Notes: generated from the letters alone by a model not told the origin. Counted from the first letter of the stretch, positions 1 to 11,837 are shown. The stretch is DNA of 64,000 nucleotides from Oscarella lobularis (GCF_947507565.1 NC_089185.1:186001-250000); one strand, 5' to 3'. A program made the numbers and translations.

Positions 1-648
1 TCGATAAATAAATAAATAAATACTTGTGAGAAAATGAACCTGGACAAAATCCTTTTTCTCGTCGTCTGAAGGAAGTTGAAACGGAAACCAACGCATCTAG
101 ACTCTTCCTCTTCCATACAAAATTGCACCCAAATCAAAAATTCGCCACCTGATTGGGATTTGTTGGCCATTTTGTAAAATCGTTCGTTAGGGCTCCCTGG
201 TCAATTTTTTGAAATGGATTATGCCCTACACTAGGTCGAATGCGATAGAGCCAACTACACAGAGATAAATATTGGACGGTCAAGGCCTCGAGGGGGTGCA
301 CTTCGTGCCTTCTTTTATTCTGGTCTTTCGGAGCTGTGAATGCGGTCCCCGAAAGCTGTTCGGCATACAGTCCGTAGGGGCACACCTGTGGACTGTTCTA
401 AATGAAAGAAACGCGTCCACGCACTCGACATAGAGACGAAAATCGCCTTACCTGGCCTTTAGGCAAAGCATTCGGAAGCGCTTCCGATGCGAATTCGTTT
501 CCGAACCCCGTTAAGTACTAAATCACGCAAATTCGCGCACTCAAACGAACGTAAAACGTAAACAAACCTGAAAAGGGTCAGCCATTACAAAATCCCGGAC
601 AACAATCGCAGTCCCGTACCTACCCTGACGTCATTCCTCGTGAAAGAG
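1..648. other. 5' edge, no supported gene
   Basis: Nothing recognisable was found. A short AAATA/AATA microsatellite sits at about 4-24. The only long open frame is an 83-codon minus-strand frame (134-385) that opens with GTG, not ATG, and resembles no family I know. The part next to 649 presumably holds the LMBRD1 promoter and 5' leader. Confidence 0.5.
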
Positions 649-2304
649 ATGGCGACGATTCCGTCAGCGGTTCTCGCGGGCATCTGGCTGCCGTTCGTCA
701 TCGTAGGCGGCCTCTCGCTCTTCCTCTGCTTCTTCTACGTCCGCTATTACCAGCGCCGACGCGACGCCGAAGTCAGCGTGACAATAACAATCATATCGGG
801 CCTAACCGTCTCTCTCCTCACGCTCGCTCTCATCCCCGTCGACATATTCGGCGTTTCCCAAATGAAAACATCGATGGGCGACTTCAAAGAGTGGTCCGCC
901 GATCCAAACGCGAGTCGAAAAGACGTCGAATCGACATTTCGCTATATGTACTACGCTTTCTACTCGGTCGTCATGCTCTTCGTCTTTCTCGTTCTACCCT
1001 TCATGTATTTCTACTACGAAGAGGGCGACGAGGGCGTGAGCACGGCGCGTCGATGTTGCTCCGCACTCAAATATTGGATTGGTTTTTGCGTGGCACTTGC
1101 CGTCGTTTTGCTCATCGGCGCTTTCGTTCCCTGGGCGTCTGAACAACAGTTCGATAATAATGAAACGACATCGGACTATGCTCGACTGTTCTTAGGCTCG
1201 TTTGCCTCTAATCGAGGCCAAAATGCCCTTTCCTTTACAATCAGTTTTCTCGCTCTTATTGGAGCCGTTTGTTCGGTTTTGTACACGGGACCGGGTATGG
1301 TCGCTTTGCCTATCGATCTCATTCGAGGATATCGACGCGTGGAAGACGAACGAGATGAATTGACAAGTCGGAAAAAGCGACACGATTCTCATCAACGCAA
1401 TTTCGACTCCAAATACGGACGAGAGCGTCGCGCCATGTCGTCGAAAGATCGAAAACGCATGGAAAATTTCAAGGCGGGAGAACGACTCTTGAAGCGACGT
1501 CAGAAACGATTTGATGCCGCGACAAAAGGATGCGGAATGCGTTGTCATAAGTGCATGAGACCCTTCTCTATTCTATCTGGAATTGTACTCTTTCTCGTCG
1601 CTCTTCTCATCTTCTTCTGTCTACTCATGAATGGAATCGATCGTATCTTGCATTCAAAGGGATATCGTTATGGGTTTCTTTTGAATAAATCGACGCTGCC
1701 CAATCCTGTTGGATATCTGCTTCTCTGGAGTCAGACCTTCTTTCCACTTGATTACGTTCTTCTTATTGCTCTCATCTTCTTCTTTGTCTTTGCGACGCTC
1801 TACGGAATTCGGCGCATGGGCATCTGGTTTTTCTGCCTGAAGATGTATCAAATTCGACCGCATCGAACGCCACCCCAGGGACTTCTCTTTACCGCTTTCA
1901 TTCTCATGACTTTTGTTGTGAGTCTCGGCGTCACCGTGACGACCGTGGCACCGCAATACACGCGCTTTGGTCATCAATTTTTCAATGCCTCGTATAAGGA
2001 AAGCGTTAATGTATCGGACAGTTCTAACGCTACCTGTTTGGGAGTACTCCAACAGAAGGAATGCACGATTGAGAGACAGTCAATGTTGTGTGATTCGTCG
2101 GATTGTGTTGAAACGCAGTTCTCTAGTCTGGTGTATCAGTTTTGCTATCGCACTTGGTTCTTCAGTCTGATCTACTTTGCCTGCCAATTGGGTATGCTCG
2201 TGACGTTTTTGCTTGGACTTGTCGTCGTTCTGTGTCGAAAGAAACGGTCGAATATCCACGACCATGGCGACAGCGACACGGAAAGTTCAAGTGACGAGGT
2301 CTAA
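649..2304 (+). CDS. LMBRD1: LMBD1-type lysosomal cobalamin transporter
   Basis: Intronless 551-residue frame. The family member in vertebrates is a lysosomal membrane protein needed for cobalamin (vitamin B12) export to the cytosol, and is of nearly the same length (about 540). Seen here: a hydrophobic N-terminus after MATIPSAVLAG, a conserved PVDIFGVSQMK segment, about nine membrane spans, a charged cytosolic loop near residues 225-295 with several KR clusters, and N-glycosylation-type sites (NVSDSSNATC) in a late lumenal loop. The frame can be extended three codons upstream to a GTG, but ATG at 649 is the plausible start. Lack of introns is odd beside its intron-containing neighbours and could reflect retrocopying or simple intron loss. 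Family assignment is from recalled conservation. Confidence 0.9.
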   Translation: MATIPSAVLAGIWLPFVIVGGLSLFLCFFYVRYYQRRRDAEVSVTITIISGLTVSLLTLALIPVDIFGVSQMKTSMGDFKEWSADPNASRKDVESTFRYMYYAFYSVVMLFVFLVLPFMYFYYEEGDEGVSTARRCCSALKYWIGFCVALAVVLLIGAFVPWASEQQFDNNETTSDYARLFLGSFASNRGQNALSFTISFLALIGAVCSVLYTGPGMVALPIDLIRGYRRVEDERDELTSRKKRHDSHQRNFDSKYGRERRAMSSKDRKRMENFKAGERLLKRRQKRFDAATKGCGMRCHKCMRPFSILSGIVLFLVALLIFFCLLMNGIDRILHSKGYRYGFLLNKSTLPNPVGYLLLWSQTFFPLDYVLLIALIFFFVFATLYGIRRMGIWFFCLKMYQIRPHRTPPQGLLFTAFILMTFVVSLGVTVTTVAPQYTRFGHQFFNASYKESVNVSDSSNATCLGVLQQKECTIERQSMLCDSSDCVETQFSSLVYQFCYRTWFFSLIYFACQLGMLVTFLLGLVVVLCRKKRSNIHDHGDSDTESSSDEV

Positions 2305-2552
2305 CGGATAAAGATTGGTACTTATGTGCTGTAATTTTGTGTTATATGTTGTAGTCGCTTCTGGACTTAGAAAGTAGAGTCTAGCTGGAAGAACATCTGA
2401 CATGGGTAAAGTGCCTGCTATTTTCTTGTGACGAAAAATTAGATGTGTGTGTACGTTATAATAATATGACAGCTGAATTTAGTCCGAGTGTACTCGCGCG
2501 ATGTTTTCTGATTGGAGGGCGGCTCACGTGAGGTGTTACTCCGTACCAGACA

Positions 2553-4081
2553 ATGAGAATGAAGACGACGACAGTGTTGGGAAACGTTTTCCTTATCTCT
2601 TTTCTTGGTATACGTCGCCTTAGATGGGATGCAAAATCGTTTGAGTCAAATTTCTCCGCAGGAACGACGTTTTCGTCATCATCGACGCCCCCATCTTCTT
2701 TGACTGATACGTGTAAGGCTCTTCAAACGGCGACCGCTGCGTCGGGACTGACGTGTACTACAAATTCCGATTGCACGTCGGTGTCATGCAATATTAAACC
2801 AATTCCAAATTTACCGACTTCAGTAACGATGTCATTCACCTTGAAGAAATGCCGTAAACCCGTTCAATTGGTCATGAACATCAACGTACCTCTAGCTGGA
2901 TACAAATACAGCTACACATTTGAAGGAGCTCAGACCATAGCTCTTCCCAATGTTCCCACCTATTTGTCACTACTAATCGGAACACCCTACGTGCACGTCC
3001 AGATTCAAGGGGTTAAAGGAGGCGTTCAGCTGTCGGCAGGAATGTGGCTCAAGCGTCTGTTTTCAACGGATTATACTCGCTACTCAATCATCAAGGAGCA
3101 GTTTATTCCTCTCGACGTATCAACGTGTCCGTCAATAGGTATGCACGCACACAGTGTACTATGTGCACGTATTTTTATTATATAACTTGTCTCAGCAACT
3201 GCTACGCTGCCGTCAAAATATGCCAGCTTTCACGATTATAGTGACGATTACGATTCTGATTCAATTGGAGACGTGCTCAAGAAATGGCTAGGAAAAATCA
3301 GTAATTTGTTGCCATCGACAACAAAGGGTCCCTCTTCACCTACAGCAGGAGGCCCAACGAAGCCTCCAGTCTTCGGAGCTATTCCGACTGATATCTATCA
3401 GCTAATGAAACTCAATCCTTCCTTCAAGATGTGCGTCGATAAGGCATCCCAGGACATTTTTGGCGTCACTTTTGAGCAATTGCAAGGCGTTGAAAAGGGA
3501 ATTATCCCTCCAGGATTTCGAGTGCCAAGCGATTCAGATGACGGCGTCGACGAATTTACTGGAGAGGTTGTAAACTGTGCCCTCAACTATGCATTGCAAG
3601 GTAGTCGAAATAATTAAATAATAGTTAATCCTATTTTTTGTTGTAGGGTCATACTCGCTTACCGAAAATCCTGACGTATCGATTTCTGTTTTGCTGGACC
3701 AACTTGCTGATGAGCCACAGATACGCACGTGTGCAACTCAAGTCTTGGAGAAGTACAACATCGCTGCGGACGCTATTCCTTCTGACGTGGGTCCTGACGA
3801 GACCATGAGTATCGAGCAAGGTCTTCTTCAATGCTTCTACGGCCAAACCGCCGTTGAACCGACTAGTAGCAGTTCCGATGTGACAAGTCAGTGAGACTGC
3901 ATCACTCAAAACAGATGGCTTAGTGTGATATTTTATTTTAGAATGGATCATAATTGGAGCGTCGGTGGGCGGTGCAGTTCTTATTGCAGTGATTGTGGTG
4001 ATCGTGCTGTTTGCTGTCTACATGAAACGTCGCGTTCCTTCCGCGACTGGCGTTTCCTATCGTCAGTTGGCTTCTCCCTAA
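2553..4081 (+). CDS. Unrecognised type I membrane protein, tandem paralogue 1
   Basis: I do not recognise the family. Exons 2553-2607, 2662-3138, 3196-3600, 3647-3886 and 3942-4081 give 438 residues, with all four introns in phase 1. Order: signal peptide (TTTVLGNVFLISFLG), a cysteine-bearing extracellular domain with motifs TNSDCTSVSC, KKCRKPVQLV, TFEGAQ, PTYL and TRYSI, an acidic Tyr/Asp linker (HDYSDDYDSDS), a second Cys-containing helical-looking region, a transmembrane segment (IIIGASVGGAVLIAVIVV) and a short basic tail ending in YRQLASP. Similar in plan, intron phase and motifs to the next gene. Phase-1 exons are typical of shuffled animal extracellular domains, so a cell-surface receptor or adhesion role is possible, but this is inference. 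Confidence 0.75.
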
Positions 4082-4296
4082 CTAAAACGCCGAACTATTA
4101 TACTACTAGTACTGCATGAGGCATTTCTCTTTTTGTTTTCCTTGCTGTGAAATTAGATGTGACGTACAGCATATTTCGCGCGCCCCGCAGCAGCTAAAGC
4201 GCGAGGTCGTGACGGCACAGATGACGTCAATTGACAAAAATAACCGTCAAGTGTACGTCAGAGCCGTATATAGAGCTAGAGACGTACCAGGGAACG

Positions 4297-5017
4297 ATGT
4301 CGGGACGAGTGTTTCTCTTTGCCTTTGCCTTTGCCTTCTTCTCTACGTATTCCGGTAGGCTTCTAAACTTCAACGTTTGTGTCGACTAAAGGTCGTGTTG
4401 GTGGGGGCAGCGAGAAAGACGACTCCTACGCCGTCGAGCCAGTCGCTCGCGTGTCGTCGTTTCATGGACGGCGTTTCGGGGTTCGGGCACGATTGTTCGA
4501 CGAACACCGACTGCACGAAAGTGACGTGCACGCTCCAGAAAGCGATCACGTACTCGATCGCCTTGGAGAAGTGCACGCGCCCCGTGCGAGTCGTTCTTTC
4601 CGTAAAAATTCCGGCATACGGGGTGAGCGAGACGCGTACGTTCGAAGGCGAACAGCGCATACCGATCAACGGACTCCCAACGCAAATTACATTCTTCCTC
4701 GGTGATCCGTACCTAAACGTCGAAGCGAAACGCGCTTCAGCCGGCGGCGTTACGCTTTCCGTAGGCATCTGGTTCCATAGCCTCGGTCATTGGACGCGCT
4801 ATTCGCTTTTCAAACGAGAAACCATTCCCGTCGATACGTCGTCGTGCGCAACGATCGGTTCGCTCTTTTATTTCCTTTTCTCTATATCCGATCAAATCTT
4901 TTGACTTCAGAAACGGATGTCATACCGTCCCAATTCACGGACTATCACGACTACGACTACGAAACGACGTCTTTTAGCGACGCTCTCGCAAAATGGCTTA
5001 GTGTCTTTAACTTTGGC

Positions 5018-5053
<36 letters not shown>

Positions 5054-5775
5054 AGCTCAACAATATTCCCTCCAATGGGGGACTCAACGATGTCACCTCC
5101 AATGAACGGAGGAGATTCAGCGTTGGAAAAACTTAAGCACAGTGTGGTTGGATGGCTTGGGAAGAGCAATTCGGCGACAGACAAATGCGTTGATCAGAGT
5201 CTCAATACTGTCTATGGAATAACGCTTCTTCAGCTGTTTCAACCTCACTTCCAATTGAAGCAAGAACATAGGTTGCGACACTTTGAACAGGAAATGAGAA
5301 CGTGCACTGGTACAACAGAAAAGCGTAAGGGGGGGTGTACTCCTAAAGGGTGTTCTACTAGGTATATGTTTTTGTTTTTTAGCTGTTTCTGATTTTGCTG
5401 TAGATGATTATAGCATGTGCATCAATCTGCTCTGGTCCGCAAAAATGGAAATGCCCACGAGTGACGATGACACTTTATATGAGAGAATAAAACAAAAATG
5501 CTCGGGCATGTTGAAGTTCTATCCAGTCCCCCAAGCTAGTCCAACGGAAAATTCAAACTCCGATCATACAGGTAATGCAGCCACCGTTGTTTTTGCACGT
5601 CACATGAACTATAATCTGCCTAGATGCCATTATTATTGGAAGCACGGTTGGGGGAGCAGTGTTCATAGTCACGATCATCGTCGTCATCGTCGTTCTCACT
5701 ATCCGCTCCAGGAAACGTTCTCTCAGTGGAGATTCAAGTCAAATAGTCTACGGGCAATTGGACGAGGAGGCCTAG
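4297..5775 (+). CDS. Unrecognised type I membrane protein, tandem paralogue 2
   Basis: Paralogue of the preceding gene, 412 residues, exons 4297-4354, 4411-4857, 4911-5324, 5404-5571 and 5624-5775, again with every intron in phase 1. Signal peptide rich in FAFAFAF, then the shared extracellular domain (TNTDCTKVTC, LEKCTRPVRVV, TFEGEQ, TRYSLFK), the same Tyr/Asp linker (DYHDYDYETT), a 13-residue glycine run encoded by a GGC repeat that the first copy lacks, a Cys-containing second region, a transmembrane helix (AIIIGSTVGGAVFIVTIIVV) and a short tail with YGQLDEEA. The donor of intron 2 (GTTCGC) is weak. Cysteines and glycines of the first domain are conserved between copies, suggesting a folded disulphide domain; function unknown. 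Confidence 0.72.
5015..5053. repeat. GGC trinucleotide repeat (poly-Gly)
   Basis: Encodes 13 glycines in membrane paralogue 2, absent from paralogue 1. Confidence 0.9.
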
Positions 5776-5877
5776 AGCTGAAACAGACTTTTGGGGTTCG
5801 CGTGATACATACGTATATAGAAAGATACAGGCATAGTTATAGTTGTCCGTGTTTTCACGTGCACGCGTTTATCTTAT

Positions 5878-7282
5878 CTACCCGAGCACTTGCTTAATTG
5901 TCTGTTTTTGTTGAGGAGTCAGTGTCGCTGGAAAAACGATGTCAAAATGAAGGACGAGATTGCCTCGCATTTCGGCGTTCTTTGCGTTGGGCATTCCCTC
6001 GCCAATGACAACCTTCTGGAACCCGGGTCTGGAAAATCTTACTTGAGTAAACGCCTACTATTTACTACGTAAGTCTTTTACCTAACTATCTCATTGATTG
6101 GAATACTGATGACTCGATCGTCAAGCGTTCCAATTTCAATAATGCATCCAGTTAAAGCCTAGTACTTGGGGTGTGAGCAACTGGAGGGGGATTTAGAGTA
6201 TATCCTTTTACCTGTACTAGAGTAACTTGTGCTGTGTAGTGAAGATCACATCCAGTTCTTTTGAAATGAGGATGTGGCTTGTCTTTTACAACGAAGACGA
6301 TGTCAGCTATCTCACCAAAGAGGTACAGGCATTTTGAAAATAAATAAAAATATAGCACAAACCTGGTATATTGTTTGGCTCTTGGTCTCCTTCTTTTGGA
6401 AAAAGAATGCGCGTTCCCTCTTCCCATCCTGGCTTTACAGTAATAGAAAGTATTTTATTCTTTACACTTGACGTATGACCATCGTCATTTAGAACCTAAA
6501 GTGTAATCTATAGTTGAACGAAGACGATATCAATTGATCTATGCACTGTACCCGTCTGGATATTTTCAGTTTCTTCGTACATCCGCTATAGACTTCATCC
6601 AATGAAAGCCACAATTCCTTTTCAACGGGCGGATCCTGCTTCGGTCGTGCTCGACCCATAATCCCACCAAATTTCGCTCCAGCTCCCGATGACATCACTG
6701 AATCGCCGTCCGTAAAAAGTTCTGAAAAAATATGAGAAACGTAAAAACGCTCGATTTTGATGCTAGAAAAATATTCGTGCACCGTTGAACGGGTTTTCTG
6801 AACCGAAAAATTCCTTAAATGTTCGTTGGGGATCTCCATGGAAAGTGTAAACTCCCGTAAATCCGCCTTGAGAATTCATCTCATTTGCAAAAATCGATTC
6901 GAGTCGATTTATCAGTAGGACTGACCCGGTTCGGCCGTAGGAACTCCATTTTTAAGACCTTCTTCGCCAAATTGGTCGTAAACGGCTCGCTTTTTGGCTG
7001 AAAAACGAACGACGTCGTTTTCGTCCGGAATTATGAGACGTATCTATCTCTTACAATCGCTCAGCACGTCGTAGGCCTCAGATATGTCTCTAAACTTTTC
7101 GACGGCGTCTCGAGATTGGTTTTTGTCGGGGTGATATTTGAGAGAGAGCGTTCGATAGCTGAGAAAAGCAAAAGCGCGTCGCGCCATGTCGATTTTAGTT
7201 CATTTTCTACTCACGATCGCTGTACGTCGTCGTGTCGAGCACTTTGCGTCAAAGCTAAGACGTCGTAATAGTCCCTTCCCAT
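5878..7282 (-). CDS. DNAJB13: DnaJ subfamily B member 13-like co-chaperone
   Basis: Type II Hsp40. The N-terminal J domain starts [11 protein letters not shown], is interrupted by an intron, and carries the HPD motif in [13 protein letters not shown], which stimulates Hsp70 ATPase. A G/F-type linker and the substrate-binding domains follow: [68 protein letters not shown], and the C-terminal [15 protein letters not shown]. The [13 protein letters not shown] stretch resembles DNAJB13, a radial-spoke/axoneme co-chaperone, more than the general DNAJB1/4/5 proteins. That choice of orthologue is by recalled similarity. Head to head with MGME1. The ATG at 7282 is the one that opens the J domain. Confidence 0.82.
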
Positions 7283-7361
7283 CCTTTTTTTGTCTATCGC
7301 CGTTGTCCCGCGCAACGCGAGAACCCGAATATCGATCGATCATATCGAGAAGCGCGCGCGC
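7283..7361. promoter_or_regulatory. Shared promoter region, DNAJB13 / MGME1
   Basis: Only 79 bp separate the two divergent start codons, so both promoters and 5' leaders must lie here or inside the genes. It contains an AT/CG palindromic stretch (TATCGATCGATCATATCGA). No TATA box is evident. Confidence 0.5.
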
Positions 7362-8374
7362 ATGTTTCGTGGTGCTCGTGCATTGTGGCGATGGAAAGCA
7401 GCGAACAGTACGTTCTGCGGCGACAGAACGTTGGGATCGGTGGAAAAAGAGGCCCTGGAACGTCTGAAGGATCCCATATCCGTTCGATTACGGAAAACGA
7501 CACGCGACGATGACGAACGTTGGTACAAAGCCGATCACGTGGATCACGTCTATCCGAGCGTGACGTCGATACTCCGTCAAACGATGTCGCCTTCGAATCG
7601 ATTCGTCCTGTGGCGATGGAAACGCGAAAAACGAAAAGAATTGGGCGACGCCGGCCTGAAAAAACTTCACCAGGATACGCTCAATCGAGGCGTCGCTTTG
7701 CACAAAGTGATTAATTAAATTAATTAATTAATCGACTAATTGGCGTTTAAAAAGTTGTCTTTTTGCGTTAATTAAGACGATGGAATCGTTTTTCCTAACC
7801 GGTTCAATTGACGTCACTTCGTCGTCCGTTAACCCGTTTTGGAAAAGCGTTGAACCCGTTTTGGATCTTCTTAATCGTCCATTAGCTCTCGAATCGACGG
7901 CCGTTCACTCCCATTTGCATTACGCCGGAACGTTTGATTGCATCGCTATGTATAGGTGAGTCCCCCAGGGAGGGAGCTAGGGGGTGGGGGGAAGGGAAGT
8001 GGACGTTTTCCGAAAAGGAATCGACCTTGTCTCATCGAATGGAAGACGTCGGATCGAGCTCGTCCTACACTTGCTCACTGCTTTGATTTTCCCATTCAAG
8101 CGGCCGCCTATGCAGGGGCTGTGAACGTTGACGCAAACTATCCTTTTAAAGTGAGTTTATTTCGATAGAGAAGAGGGACCAGTCGGCGCGGGAGCTTGTT
8201 TGTTTTTACTTTTAGGTCGATCAAGCTCTAGTTGTCGTCGCTTATGGTAACGGTGATCCGGCTCATGTCCATTGGATGCCGCTTGGCGTGTGCGAGGCGT
8301 TCTGGGACGATTGGCTTCGGCGATTAGACGACTATAGGAAGGTGAACGCTTCCGCCTCTCCTGTCACCCAATAA
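7362..8374 (+). CDS. MGME1: Mitochondrial genome maintenance exonuclease 1
   Basis: Four exons (7362-7706, 7777-7955, 8000-8150, 8216-8374) give 277 residues. MGME1 is a mitochondrial PD-(D/E)XK nuclease that trims single-stranded DNA flaps during mtDNA replication. Seen here: a basic N-terminus (MFRGARALWRWKAA) suiting an import signal, the family start PSVTSILRQTMSP, the catalytic acid in GTFDCIA, the E-x-K motif in LIEWKTSDR, the conserved PIQAAAYAGAVN helix and DPAHVHWMPL. Shorter than the human protein (about 344), mostly at the N-terminus. The acceptor of exon 3 (GGGAAG) was chosen because it alone keeps frame. An AATAAA hexamer overlaps the stop codon (8370-8375). Confidence 0.88.
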
Positions 8375-8524
8375 AATAAGGAAGAATGCTCTAAATAATT
8401 TTGTCTATGTGAACACGCCTTTCCATATATGACAATTGGCCTTTGTCCACTTCTCTCACGTGGTCAACGAAGCGTGTTTATTGTCTCTCCTCGCGCTCTT
8501 TCCGCTCATCGCACGTTCATTCCC

Positions 8525-9208
8525 ATGGGTTTGTTGTCATCACGCGGCGTTTGTATCAAGGTAAGTCCATCAGTTCTTCTTATCATCTTCTGCCACTAGC
8601 TTGACAGTTCTCATTGGGGAGGGGAGGGCCTGACGTAAGAGTCCTTATGGACTTTTTTCTGCGCGTAGATTATTTTGGCGTTAGTGCTTGTTGCTCGGTT
8701 TGTTCTATCTAACCGGATTTCTTCGACTGCAACTACAGCGCCAACTGATGGAGAAACAAGTAAGCGTTCGTTTTTTTTTGTTTTTGAGCTTTTCGACGTC
8801 GAGTTCTTTCTAGACTCTTCGTTCGATGCGTCGTGTGAACTGCGCAAGTCTCTCGAATTTCGAACGGGAAGAGCTCAATTTATCGAGTCTGGACCGCCGG
8901 GAACGGATGAACGCAGCAAGAAAAATGTCCAATTGCTCATCAAAAAGGACCAATGCAGACGTCAAGGTAGATCGGATGCGAAGAAATTCAAGCAAAGGTC
9001 GTGCATCGAGCAAAAGAAGCTCGGAAGGACGTCGAAACCGTTAGAAAAGGACAAGGCGACGCAGGTTTGCATGCGTTTCTACCAAGTCTACCGACGCGAA
9101 GCTGAAAAAGAGCAAAATACCAACTGGAATATCTCCTCTCGCAAAGCCTGCCGCTCGGGTTACTTGGCAGGCTGCGTGAATTGGATGACCGAGAAGTTGT
9201 ACTACTAA
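8525..9208 (+). CDS. Small signal-anchored or secreted Cys-containing protein, unknown
   Basis: Not recognised. Exons 8525-8560, 8669-8759 and 8814-9208 give 173 residues: a short N-terminus (MGLLSSRGVCIK), one hydrophobic segment (IILALVLVARFVL) that could be a signal anchor or uncleaved signal, then a very basic Lys/Arg-rich region with six cysteines (one each in CELRK, DQCRR, SCIEQ, VCMRF, ACRSG and GCVNW) ending TEKLYY. The second intron is 54 bp, a multiple of three, and has no stop, so a retained-intron isoform is possible. It ends tail to tail with RAP1GDS1 about 300 bp away. The gene model rests on splice signals, not homology. Confidence 0.5.
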
Positions 9209-9513
9209 AGTGTAGTCAGTCAGTAGAAGAACAGCTGGAACGTTCAATTTGGTCGCATAGCATTGATGTATAGTTAAAGCCACGAAGGTACAGTGATGGA
9301 AAACATTACCTAAGCGAAGTGACCTGTTACCAGTCATCGATTATCATCATAAAGGTGATCGCGTGTGGTATGAAAAAGAGCGCTTAGGACGGAACTGTCA
9401 CTTCAAGTTTGAACTTGACGTGGTCGTCTTTTCGATATCTGTTCTTAGGCTTTCGAACGTCGTCTCGTCGATCGCTAAAGACAAAAAGAAAGAAATTACT
9501 TTTTTCGCGCAGC
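9209..9513. other. Intergenic 3' region
   Basis: About 300 bp between the 3' ends of two convergent genes. It presumably holds both 3' UTRs. I saw no further gene, repeat or RNA. Confidence 0.4.
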
Positions 9514-11726
9514 CTAGCTGGCACGCGAACCCGATTCTCGAAAGGCGTCCAAAAACGTCAGAGCGTTCTTTCGAATTTGGGAAACGATCTCGCAATCGCC
9601 GGCAATTTGAATTGCTCTTTCGACTACAGGTTTGAGTTGGCGATCGCTTTCCCATACGCCGCGAGGCCCCGCGAGAGCGACGAGCAAACTGAGAGCAATC
9701 AGGCCCTCGTTTATCATCACTGGATGAGACGAGTTGATGAGAAAGACGATGGCTGGCGTGGAGCCCTTTTCTTCGTCAACGAAACGCCGAAGCACTTGTA
9801 GATTTGTTTCATCGTCGCCGCGACCACAGATTTTGACGAGGGCTGCGATGAGACGAGACGATTCCGCTTGGACTCCGGCGTGAATCGAGCAGCCGCTCAA
9901 CTCGACAATTCGCCTTCGAACCGTCGAGTTGTTTAGGATGAGCAACGCCGCTTTTTTCTCTATATAATTCACAGTCTTAGAAAAAGCCGAGGCCGGGGAG
10001 AAATGCATGGATCTGACCAGGAGGAGAAAGGAGGAGACGAAGAATTGCCAGCGCTTTGAAATGCACTGCCAAGTAGCTTCCACCTTCTCCGTCACTCATT
10101 TCTAGTTGCGAGCAGACGAGCTCAACGAGTCCCCACGAAATGAGTTTGGGCTTTAGAGTCGCTAGAGAGACCAAGTTTAAATAATTAATTAGGCATGAAA
10201 CTTGTGACCTGGAAGCGATAGGTTTCTCAGCGCCGATAGAGCTGCAAATTGGACTCCCTTGTCGCCCGGTTTTCGCTTTGCTAAACAAATCAATTTCTGC
10301 GGAATATCCATCTCAGACAGAATGAGACAATTGTCATCTAATTCATTAGCTAATGAACGTCTGCTTATAACGCCTCATTAGTTTGAAACCTTTTCTGGAA
10401 AAGTTGCCCATAATCATTGCCGCGCATTTTTCGAGTCGAGCGTCGTCGCTTTTCAGCCAAACAATGGCACGATCCACAAGCATTCCTTTGCCACCGTCGA
10501 ACAATCGACTCATGCACTCATCTATTGTGCAAAACAATGCCCCATTCATCATTGTACATTGATCAACTGATTAATCGATAAACCTTCGGTGAGTATAAGA
10601 CTAAGCAGTTGACCCGTTCTCGACCGAACGTCTTCATCTTTGTGTTCTTCTACCACTCGTGCCAAGCCACTCACCAGCTCCATTTTCTCTCCAATTTTTC
10701 TCTTCCAATCGTCATCTTTACAAAGAAAATACCTTATATATCGAATGACATCTATTACATAAGGTGTACCTTCATCGGCTAAATCGTAGAGCTTTTCACT
10801 GGCCTTGAGTTGTAACTCTTTGCTGGCCGATTGCGCCGAAGCAAGAATATTAGTCACGAACGTTTGAAAGACGGATAATTTGTCACATTTGAGCAATGCC
10901 TCTTTCGCGTCTTCTGCAATGGACACAACATCATTATAGCCACCGTGACCTGGAATCAATATTTTAGCACTTGTTTCCGTGAGACTTCCGAGAGCATCGA
11001 GAAGTGTCAGTTGACTTGATTCGCTTTGGCAACAATTTAGAGCTTCAACTACATGAGACAGAGCGCCTGCTTCGCACAAGGCCGTGGCCATTTCGTCTGC
11101 AAGGCGACAACTAATTAGGAAAAAAATTCTATTTCAATAAACCACCATTATCGTTTGATAAATTTAAAATGGTTCCGGCAAAAATTCGCATTAGATCATC
11201 TTTCTTCTCCAAGTCAACAAACTGATGCAGAAAGTGAAAAAAGGTTTTGCACAGAGACACGTGGCCTTTTTCTCGCAAGACAGCACTTCTGCTTTCATCT
11301 AGAAAAAAAACCAAAAACACTTTCTTACTGCCGCTTGAAAAAAATTTGCTCTTGTACCACAATCAAAGCAGAGATTTGCTATTGATCTCAAACAATTTGT
11401 AAGAGTGTCAACATTACTCTCGGGATTCAAAAACGAAACGAGATGAAAAATTGCTCCAGTTTTGCACACAGGAATTCGCAAGTCCTCTAATTAATCGACG
11501 AAAGATTAAATTGAAACCTGATGGCTTTACCATTTTTAGCCAATTCTGCTAACAGTGCGGCTACTTTTGTAACAGACTTTCTCTCTTTCAATAATCTCGA
11601 GCACGTTTCCACTACGCGAAGTGGAACGAATTTTTCAGAGTCGAGTTCTCCGCCTTTGCAGGCAGCGGTCATCGAATCTAGAAGCTCGTCCACGTTTCCT
11701 TCTAGCTCTAAGAACTCGTCCTCCAT
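9514..11726 (-). CDS. RAP1GDS1: Rap1 GTPase-GDP dissociation stimulator 1 (SmgGDS), armadillo repeats
   Basis: Multi-exon armadillo-repeat protein. SmgGDS binds prenylated small GTPases with polybasic tails, such as RhoA and Rap1, and acts as exchange factor and chaperone in the cytosol. Signs of the family: repeated Arm helices such as LTNCLRSIANLC, LTLLDALGSLTE, the characteristic DDARLEKCAAMIMGNFSRK segment, and the late repeats INEGLIALSLLVALAGP and VERAIQIAG. ATG at 11726 (MEDEFLELEGNVDELLDS) is chosen; a longer frame starts with a non-ATG codon. It is divergently paired with CFAP69 across 111 bp. Confidence 0.82.
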
Positions 11727-11837
11727 AAAAACAGCACAGCGCGGAGGCTCCACCAGAGATTACCGGATTGAGGCAGTGCGCTACTGTAATTGGCGTGACG
11801 TCACATCAAAACCTTAGATACGCCTGGTGACCAAAAC
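11727..11837. promoter_or_regulatory. Shared promoter region, RAP1GDS1 / CFAP69
   Basis: 111 bp between divergent start codons; contains a TGACGTCA palindrome (CRE-like) in GGCGTGACGTCACATC at about 11792-11807. Confidence 0.5.

Noticed and set aside
134-385. 83-codon minus-strand open frame near the window start
   Set aside because: Opens with GTG, has no recognisable domain and no supporting splice structure.
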